Source of the DNA: Planctomycetota bacterium
Lineage (GTDB): Bacteria; Planctomycetota; Phycisphaerae; UBA1845
Assembly (NCBI GenBank): GCA_024278775.1
Contig: JAJRSP010000158.1
Location: 1 to 12,483, forward strand
DNA: 12,483 bases
Direction: 5' to 3'
Shown here: positions 7,631 to 12,483 of the stretch, piece by piece
Position numbering within the stretch: position 1 is the first letter of the stretch
How the letters are laid out: each line of letters starts with the position of its first letter
The notes under the pieces: generated by a model
The model's input: only the letters and a program-made list of their open reading frames with translations
What the model was told of the DNA's origin: nothing
Databases searched by the model: none
Translations under genes and position numbers: made by a program

Positions 7631-10008
7631 TGCGTCATCTCCTGAAAGTAAGCGGTCATGGCGTCGAGGAAACGTTTCATGGTGGTCCGGTAGCTGAAAT
7701 GTTCAATTACCGCCCCTCGCATGGAAGCGGCGATGTTCTCGCGTCGCGGTGCGTCGGCAAGGAACGCATTGGCTGCCGCCTCAAAGGATTCTCGTGAGTC
7801 AAAACCAATCTGCTCGAAGTCCTCAAACACTTCGTCCGGGTATCGTACTTCGGCGGCCGTACGCAGGTTCTCGATGAGGTGCGGTTGGTTTTCCGCGAGT
7901 CGGTCATAGTGGTCTCCGAACAGCTCATGAAGCGACGTGGTGAGCACCTCGTCCTGCGCATTCAGTAACTCTTCGGCGGAACCCACGCCGAGTTCGTCCA
8001 TCCGCTGCATGATTCGCCGCAGGAGCCGCCCCTTCATGTCGTGCGGTGTCATGCGTGTGAGGAAAAACCCGCCGGCTGCCAGACCGTCCAGCGCGCGTTG
8101 ATGAATGAAACCGGCCGGCATGAGCTGGAGGTTTATTTTTGATGCTCGGTAGATGCACACCAACTCGCGCCCGTTTCCTGCCGGTCCGGCCGCGAACTCG
8201 CTCAGGGTGGGGTGTCGGTCCCAACCGTTCCCATAGATGCGGAGTGTTCGCCCCGAAGCGTTCGCCCACTGTGCCGCCCATTCCAGCGCCTCATGCCGGA
8301 AGATACGATCGCCAAGCCGCCAGAGATACCAACTCGTCAGCCGTGTGTGCAAGTCTGCGGGGAGTTCGCTGATAGCGCAGCGTCGCATTCCCTCTTCCAG
8401 TGTGGTTTGGATTACGGCACCGTGGGCCGTCTGGTATTTGGAGAGGAGCGGCGGCAGCAATTCGTACAGCGTATCGAGCAGGCGAACCAACGTGGCATCC
8501 TTATAGCCCGCGCGTTCTTCATGATGAAAGGCCTCCGCTGTTTGGGAAGCATGGCTGACGTAAGATATGTCGCAGGTGTAAGCCGCGCGTTCCTTATCCG
8601 TGAGCGGATCGCCGCCGAATTGATCCGGGCACGTTGGTATGCCCGCGTAGAGAAGCTGTTTGGGGTTCGCCCCGAGTTCCACGCATCGTGATTTGGAGTA
8701 GCCCGCCACGAAGTCATGTTTCTCGATTTGTGCGATGTTGGCCGCTGTGAGCACGTGCGGCAGTTGGTCCTGATCCCAGGTGAGTAGCGGCAGGTTGGTC
8801 GGCAACGTTCCGGAAAATGACGACCGTAGGTGATCGAGCACGAAGAACAGGTCGGGCTTGAACTCGCGAATGGCATCATGATAGACCAACGGACTGAGAA
8901 CATCGTAATAGGTCTCTTCCTTGAGAACGCGGCACTCCACACCCAGCGAGGTGAGTGCGTGTTGTGCGTCGCGCATCGAATGCTGTAAGAAAGTGGTGTG
9001 CGTACTCGTCGCGGCTAGAACACGCAGTGGTGGCCCGGTTCCGTTCATCGCCTCACGGAACCGACGGGCCAAATCGGCCTGCGTCTGATTCGCATAGATC
9101 GCCTCTATCTGCGACCATGACTTTCGAATCCTGCCTTCGCGATCGCGATGTGCTTGTTCGATCCGGCTCACGAGGGTGGATGACGCTGCCGATTGGGAAC
9201 GCGGTCCGATACGAAGGGCATGGATGGGAAGCGGTACGTTTGGCTCGGCGACCCAGTGTCGCTCAAGGCGATCCAGCCAGTCGTCGCCTACGAACAGGAA
9301 TACACGACGGTCCGCAAGGAGGTCTTTCCAATCTCGCAGGTGCAACGCCACGGCCAGGTCCGCCGCGTCGGGCTCGACGACAAGCAACGCACAACTATAG
9401 CTCACCAGCGTGTCGAGTGTAGTATGGTAGACCCGCTCGAACAGTCTGCCCTGACCGACACCGTCAAACAGGAGGGGCTGCGGCATGTTGTCGTTCAAAG
9501 ATTCAGGGAGTGGCTCCTGCGCGGTGGCTTGGGGATGATCCCGGAGGGACGGAAACCAACCCCACCGACCATCGGCATCTTGACGGTGGACTTGTGTCAC
9601 ATCGTTCGAATCTCGATAGAGCAGATAACGCGAACGGTGCAGATGCCAGGATTCGCGAATGGGTCCGGTGTCCACGCCGCGATCTTCCAGAGCCGCCAAG
9701 TTAGCTTGGAACTGGGGCGCGAAGTCGTCCCAGTCCATTGGCGACGCGTGTATCGAAGCAAGCTGAGGTCGCAGCGATTCCAACTCCGGTGACAATGCGC
9801 CGCACGCCGCTCCGGCATCTAACTCATGCCGGGCGGGGACGACAAGCCCGAGGGACAAGTAAGAGCGGACCGACATCAGCCGAATATATTGATCTTCCGG
9901 GCACGCGGTCAGGTAGGGTCCGGCCAGCATGAGAAATTCGTAGTGCTGATTTTGTTCCAGCGCACGGGTCATCTTTTCACGGTGGGCGTCTACAGTGAGA
10001 GTTGTCAT
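7627..10008 (-). CDS. Large glycosyltransferase: Maf-like N-terminal region plus CgeB-like GT domain
   Basis: Predicted 793-residue cytosolic protein. Residues about 1-90 are helical and unassigned. Residues about 178-262 ('LLFDGVGQGRLFERV', 'LLVVEPDAADLAVAL', 'RVFLFVGDDW') resemble the Rossmann-like N-terminal part of Maf/DUF115 motility-associated glycosyltransferases. From about 328 ('LRVLAATSTHTTF') to the end it resembles the CgeB/GT4-like family: 'FKPDLFFVLDHLR' at 383-395, 'LRIYGNGWDRHP' at 589-600 and 'IYRASKINLQLM...HQRALDGLAAGGFFL' around 619-650, the usual donor-sugar region. The frame stays open 143 codons upstream, but that stretch is Arg/Pro/Thr-rich and unlike protein, so ATG at 10008 (MTTLTVDAHREKM) was chosen. 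No clear ribosome-binding site precedes it. It is probably the first gene of the minus-strand operon. Donor and acceptor are unknown; flagellin, S-layer or lipid-linked glycans are options. Confidence 0.85.
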   Translation of the reverse strand: MTTLTVDAHREKMTRALEQNQHYEFLMLAGPYLTACPEDQYIRLMSVRSYLSLGLVVPARHELDAGAACGALSPELESLRPQLASIHASPMDWDDFAPQFQANLAALEDRGVDTGPIRESWHLHRSRYLLYRDSNDVTQVHRQDADGRWGWFPSLRDHPQATAQEPLPESLNDNMPQPLLFDGVGQGRLFERVYHTTLDTLVSYSCALLVVEPDAADLAVALHLRDWKDLLADRRVFLFVGDDWLDRLERHWVAEPNVPLPIHALRIGPRSQSAASSTLVSRIEQAHRDREGRIRKSWSQIEAIYANQTQADLARRFREAMNGTGPPLRVLAATSTHTTFLQHSMRDAQHALTSLGVECRVLKEETYYDVLSPLVYHDAIREFKPDLFFVLDHLRSSFSGTLPTNLPLLTWDQDQLPHVLTAANIAQIEKHDFVAGYSKSRCVELGANPKQLLYAGIPTCPDQFGGDPLTDKERAAYTCDISYVSHASQTAEAFHHEERAGYKDATLVRLLDTLYELLPPLLSKYQTAHGAVIQTTLEEGMRRCAISELPADLHTRLTSWYLWRLGDRIFRHEALEWAAQWANASGRTLRIYGNGWDRHPTLSEFAAGPAGNGRELVCIYRASKINLQLMPAGFIHQRALDGLAAGGFFLTRMTPHDMKGRLLRRIMQRMDELGVGSAEELLNAQDEVLTTSLHELFGDHYDRLAENQPHLIENLRTAAEVRYPDEVFEDFEQIGFDSRESFEAAANAFLADAPRRENIAASMRGAVIEHFSYRTTMKRFLDAMTAYFQEMTQ
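7639..7643 (-). promoter_or_regulatory. Ribosome-binding site deciding the GTG start of the aminotransferase
   Basis: On the minus strand AGGAG lies within the last codons of the glycosyltransferase gene, 8 bases before the GTG at 7630. It supports GTG as the start and fits coupled translation across the 4-base GTGA overlap. Confidence 0.65.
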
Positions 10009-10078
10009 GCTGGTGCCATGCCCGTTGTATCCGGTAGTCCGGAGGAACAGATGGTCTCTTGGGAGTCGGTGTTGCCAA

Positions 10079-10143
10079 CGATAGCACACCGCACCCCCGC
10101 TGAAGCTATCGGCATGGCCGGTAGGGAATCTTGTCCCGATAGC
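10079..10143 (-). repeat. Three-arm inverted repeat (GCTATCGG / CCGATAGC / GCTATCG) in the glycosyltransferase leader
   Basis: Read toward the glycosyltransferase on the minus strand, the order is GCTATCGG (10143-10136), CCGATAGC (10112-10105) and GCTATCG (10085-10079). The central arm can pair perfectly with either outer arm (8 or 7 base pairs), so the two hairpins exclude each other. The array is 71-135 bases upstream of the ATG at 10008. The CCGATA of the central arm also matches the leader motif seen before other genes here. It could be an attenuator-like switch or a set of dyad operator sites. Confidence 0.5.
10107..10112 (-). promoter_or_regulatory. CCGATA leader motif upstream of the glycosyltransferase gene
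   Basis: The minus strand reads GCCGATAGCTT around here; the first C of CCGATA is 104 bases before the ATG at 10008. It is part of the central arm of the three-arm inverted repeat, so its presence could be due to that structure rather than to a shared promoter-like element. Confidence 0.2.
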
Positions 10144-10220
10144 ATGGCCTCGCAGAAATGACGAATTCGCGACGGTAATACAGGGGTGCGTGACGCCATC
10201 GGCGACTGTGGCAGGCGGTA

Positions 10221-10260
10221 GGTCGGTTCGTTCTTCCGCCTCGAGGCGGGAGGAACGACC
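10221..10260 (+). repeat. Stable stem-loop with TCGA loop
   Basis: Outer arms GGTCG (10221-10225) and CGACC (10256-10260) enclose a 10-base-pair stem, 10231-10240 with 10245-10254, closed by a TCGA loop at 10241-10244. Two pairs are T:G, which would be G:U in plus-strand RNA but A:C mismatches in minus-strand RNA, so the fold favours the plus strand. No T-run follows on either strand, so it is not an ordinary intrinsic terminator. It may act in a leader RNA or as a protein-binding dyad. Confidence 0.45.
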
Positions 10261-10341
10261 TGCCTTTACCATAGCGGTTCGCCTTTTCTTTGGGTTTCGT
10301 TTGTTTGGTAACGTCACGGAGGAGGCAAGTGAACCCCCCGG

Positions 10342-10372
10342 CAACGTCGGGAGAACCTTCGGCCCTACGTTG
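10342..10372. repeat. Inverted repeat, 10-base arms with one mismatch
   Basis: CAACGTCGGG (10342-10351) and CCCTACGTTG (10363-10372) pair at 9 of 10 positions around an 11-base spacer. There is no adjoining T-run. Its place in the middle of the divergent region suits an operator or a leader-RNA hairpin; no known family was recognised. Confidence 0.4.
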
Positions 10373-10396
10373 GACCGCCCCATGTGTCCTGCACCC

Positions 10397-10453
10397 GTAT
10401 TACAGATAATTACTCCTCCCCCCTTTACTTTCACCACCAGTTTTTGCGATAAT
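10397..10453 (+). promoter_or_regulatory. AT-rich patch with candidate promoter for the secreted-protein gene
   Basis: This is the most AT-rich stretch of an otherwise GC-rich intergenic region. It holds GATAAT at 10405-10410 and again at 10448-10453. The second is preceded by TTTACT (10424-10429) with an 18-base spacer, an acceptable though weak sigma-70 pair. Transcription would start about 185 bases before the ATG at 10646. The call is tentative. Confidence 0.25.
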
Positions 10454-10533
10454 GGTGGGGCTCGCCGTCACCAACCGGATGCCGCTTCCGAAAGTGGCGG
10501 CGGCCAGTGAAGCGTCCGGTGTTGCCTGGGGTT

Positions 10534-10543
10534 ACCGATACTT
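10534..10543 (+). promoter_or_regulatory. ACCGATACTT leader motif upstream of the secreted-protein gene
   Basis: These ten bases are identical to the minus-strand motif before the epimerase gene (6449-6458). The first C of CCGATA is 111 bases before the ATG at 10646. GATACT matches TATAAT at four of six positions, so it could serve as a -10 element, but no good -35 sits at the right distance. Confidence 0.25.
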
Positions 10544-10632
10544 CAGGTTTCATCGCCAGCCGGCGTTGTTATGCGAGCTCGGCAGGTCACCGACGGTGGC
10601 TTCGAAGCGGGAACACGGGGAGAAGCGGTGCC

Positions 10633-10638
10633 AAGGGG
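10633..10638 (+). promoter_or_regulatory. Ribosome-binding site deciding the start of the secreted-protein gene
   Basis: AAGGGG lies 7 bases before the ATG at 10646 and supports that codon as the start, in agreement with the signal peptide that directly follows. Confidence 0.55.
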
Positions 10639-10645
10639 TGTCTCA

Positions 10646-12483
10646 ATGTCATGTTGGCGAAGTAAGTGTGCGTTTGGCGTGGCCTGCTGCACGGTGTTTC
10701 AACTTGTTGTGGCCGTGGAGACGCAGGCACAAGATTCCGCTTTCCGAGAGGCCTTCGCGTCTCAGCCGAGCGTGTTGGTGCCTCAGCATCCTCTGGAGAT
10801 TCCCGTGACGCCACCTTCGCAAGCTGAATGGCGGTCTGCGCCGGGTGCAGTGAGTGCGGCCAGCGTGGTGGTGCGCGGAAGGTTTACCAGTGTTCAGGTC
10901 AACGTCGACGCCGCTGGGAACAACCAGCTGGGTGATGCGTCCAACGAATCTTCGCTTGCGATCGATCCGACGAACCCCAATCGAATGGCCATCGGGTGGC
11001 GGCATTTTAGCACGATCACGTCCAGTTTTCGACAGGCGGGGATCGCCTATTCCGTGGACGGCGGTATTAGCTGGACCTCGCCGCCCAATAGCGTTCTCGA
11101 CTTCGGTCAGTTTCGAAGCGACCCGGTGCTGGCCTCCGACAGAAACGGTGTCTTTTACTATTCGAGTTTGAGTTCGCTTTCCTCCATCGAGGTGTTTACC
11201 TCCTTCGATGGCGGAGCCACCTGGCCTCGGCTGACCCCCGCGTTCGGCGGTGACAAGCAGTGGTTTGCGGTGGACAAGACCGACGGCATCGGCTCGGGAA
11301 ATCTATACCAGCTATGGAACTCTCAGTTCAGTTGTTGCGCCGGCACGGACTTTACGCGTTCCGTGGATGGAGGGGCTACGTTTGAGTTTCCGATTCAAAT
11401 GCCCGCCGTACCTGGTATGCCGTTCGCGCGACCCAAATGGGGCACGATGGATGTCGGATGGGATGGTACGCTCTACGTCGTGGGGGCCACACTCGACCAG
11501 ACGTCTCATGTGTTCTTGCGTTCGTCGACCGCGAAGGATCCATCCGTGACACCGGGTTTTGAGCTGGCCCGTATCATTGATCTGGGAGGCAGCACGACCT
11601 TTGGGTTGCCGCCGAACCCGTCCGGTCTGATGGGGCAGGTGTGGGTCGCCACCGACCATTCGCGAAGCCCGACACGCGGCAACGTGTATGTACTCGGTTC
11701 CGTGGATCCTCCGGGTTCGGAACCGCTCGACGTTCATTTCATTCGCAGTTCGGATGGTGGTGATACGTGGAGTGCTCCGGTTCGAGTGAATGATGACGCG
11801 GCCGGTTTCGGGGCGATCCAATGGTTTGGTACGATGTCGGTCGCGCCGAACGGACGTATCGACGTGGTCTGGAACGATACCCGAGGAGATGCCTTTCCCT
11901 CGAATCCCACTTTTTCAGAATTGTATTACTCGTTTTCGTTGGATGGCGGCGTGACGTGGTCGGTCAACGAGCCGGTGACCCCGCCCTTTAACCACGGGCT
12001 TGGCTATCCCCAACAGGACAAGTTGGGGGATTACTATCACATGGTGTCCGACAACGCGGCGGGGAATCTGGCTTTTGCGGCCACGTTTAACGGCGAGCAG
12101 GATGTGTTCTTCGTCCGCATCACCCCGGATTGCAATGGCAACGGGGTTCCCGATGAGACGGACATTCTCAACGGCACCAGCGAGGACTGCAACGGGAACC
12201 TGACGCCCGACGAGTGCGAGCCGACGACCGATTGCAACATGAACGCCATCCGCGACATATGTGAAGTCGTTTTGAATCCGACGATCGACTGCAATTTCAA
12301 CGGCGTGCCGGATGATTGCGACATTGCCGATGGCACCGCGGTGGATACCAACGGTAACGGAATCCCCGATTCCTGTGAGTGTGATGTGGACCCTGTCGTG
12401 GCGGATGCTTCGACGGTCCTCAAAAGTCGGTATCTCTCGTTCGCGCCGGGAAACGCCGGCCGGCGCGTGGCGTTTAAGGTGAC
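10646..12483 (+). CDS. Secreted BNR/Asp-box beta-propeller protein with calcium-binding-like repeats, 3' partial
   Basis: The frame is open from ATG 10646 to the right edge (612 full codons, no stop), so the gene is truncated by the window. Residues 1-28 look like a signal peptide: basic start (MSCWRSK), hydrophobic core (FGVACCTVFQLVVAV) and a plausible TQA|Q cleavage, so the protein is probably exported. Residues about 105-490 form a sialidase-like propeller with five Asp boxes: SVDGGISW (136), SFDGGATW (186), SVDGGATF (239), SSDGGDTW (368) and SLDGGVTW (431). Five DxNxN-type repeats follow at 495, 514, 529, 548 and 567 (for example DCNGNGVPD, DCNFNGVPDDCD), like dockerin or thrombospondin-3 calcium loops. 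After residue 580 a 'SRYLSFAPGN' segment begins another domain. Sialidase catalytic residues were not identified, so enzyme activity is not claimed. This repeat style is what points to a planctomycete. Confidence 0.88.
   Translation, partial: MSCWRSKCAFGVACCTVFQLVVAVETQAQDSAFREAFASQPSVLVPQHPLEIPVTPPSQAEWRSAPGAVSAASVVVRGRFTSVQVNVDAAGNNQLGDASNESSLAIDPTNPNRMAIGWRHFSTITSSFRQAGIAYSVDGGISWTSPPNSVLDFGQFRSDPVLASDRNGVFYYSSLSSLSSIEVFTSFDGGATWPRLTPAFGGDKQWFAVDKTDGIGSGNLYQLWNSQFSCCAGTDFTRSVDGGATFEFPIQMPAVPGMPFARPKWGTMDVGWDGTLYVVGATLDQTSHVFLRSSTAKDPSVTPGFELARIIDLGGSTTFGLPPNPSGLMGQVWVATDHSRSPTRGNVYVLGSVDPPGSEPLDVHFIRSSDGGDTWSAPVRVNDDAAGFGAIQWFGTMSVAPNGRIDVVWNDTRGDAFPSNPTFSELYYSFSLDGGVTWSVNEPVTPPFNHGLGYPQQDKLGDYYHMVSDNAAGNLAFAATFNGEQDVFFVRITPDCNGNGVPDETDILNGTSEDCNGNLTPDECEPTTDCNMNAIRDICEVVLNPTIDCNFNGVPDDCDIADGTAVDTNGNGIPDSCECDVDPVVADASTVLKSRYLSFAPGNAGRRVAFKV

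Larger units (their letters stand above)
10009..10645. other. Divergent intergenic region, 637 bases, no supported gene
   Basis: This region separates the minus-strand glycosyltransferase operon from the plus-strand secreted-protein gene and must hold both promoters. I see no convincing coding region: the open frames on either strand give low-complexity, Arg/Pro-rich translations. It contains a three-copy GCTATCG/CGATAGC inverted arrangement (10079-10143), two hairpins (10221-10260 and 10342-10372), an AT-rich patch with promoter-like hexamers (10397-10453) and a CCGATA motif reading toward each flanking gene. No tRNA-like or other known RNA fold was recognised. Confidence 0.7.

Noticed and set aside
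10009..10437. N-terminal extension of the glycosyltransferase frame up to 10437
   Set aside because: The frame is open, but the translated 143 residues are rich in Arg, Pro, Gly and Thr, show no domain-like pattern and overlap several inverted repeats. The protein reads naturally from ATG 10008.
10290..10440. Riboswitch (cyclic-di-GMP or cobalamin type) in the divergent region
   Set aside because: I looked for the conserved cores of these classes on both strands and could not place them; the helices seen are simple inverted repeats.
10452..10808. 118-codon plus-strand open frame in the intergenic region
   Set aside because: It overlaps the signal peptide and start of the secreted-protein gene in another frame, has an Arg/Trp/Cys-rich translation and no ribosome-binding site.
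1..12483. CRISPR arrays, insertion sequences, tRNA or rRNA genes
   Set aside because: No spaced direct repeats, transposase-like proteins, terminal inverted repeats around a gene, or tRNA/rRNA landmarks were seen.

Overview
The window looks like a GC-rich (about 60% by eye) bacterial chromosome segment, most likely from the Planctomycetota. The best clue is the secreted protein at the right end. It carries a run of DCNxNGxPDxC-type calcium-binding-like repeats followed by a 'SRYLSFAPGN' segment, a combination I associate with Phycisphaerae-like planctomycetes. This assignment is from memory of such proteins, not from a search.

Layout: (1) 2-1791, plus strand: a 5'-truncated radical SAM/SPASM enzyme followed by a NeuD/PglD-type sugar O/N-acyltransferase. 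(2) 1830-10008, minus strand, read right to left: a large glycosyltransferase (Maf-like N-terminal part plus CgeB-like C-terminal part), a DegT-family PLP sugar aminotransferase, a GalE/WbpP-like NAD-dependent epimerase/dehydratase, a nucleotidyltransferase-PfkB kinase fusion with domain order opposite to HldE, and a second radical SAM enzyme with a B12-binding-like N-terminal domain. Two junctions overlap (GTGA between glycosyltransferase and aminotransferase; 8 bases between epimerase and kinase fusion), so these genes are probably co-expressed. The plus and minus gene sets converge with 38 bases between stops. (3) 10009-10645: a 637-base divergent intergenic region with several inverted repeats. 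(4) 10646 to the window end, plus strand: a secreted BNR/Asp-box beta-propeller protein with a calcium-repeat tail, open at the right edge.

Working model (inference): regions 1 and 2 form a surface-glycan or glycoprotein modification locus. The kinase/nucleotidyltransferase would activate a sugar, the epimerase/dehydratase and DegT enzyme would install an amino group, the NeuD-like enzyme would acetylate it, and the glycosyltransferase would transfer it. The two unlike radical SAM enzymes would add chemistry that cannot be predicted from sequence. The right-hand secreted protein is divergently transcribed and need not belong to the pathway.
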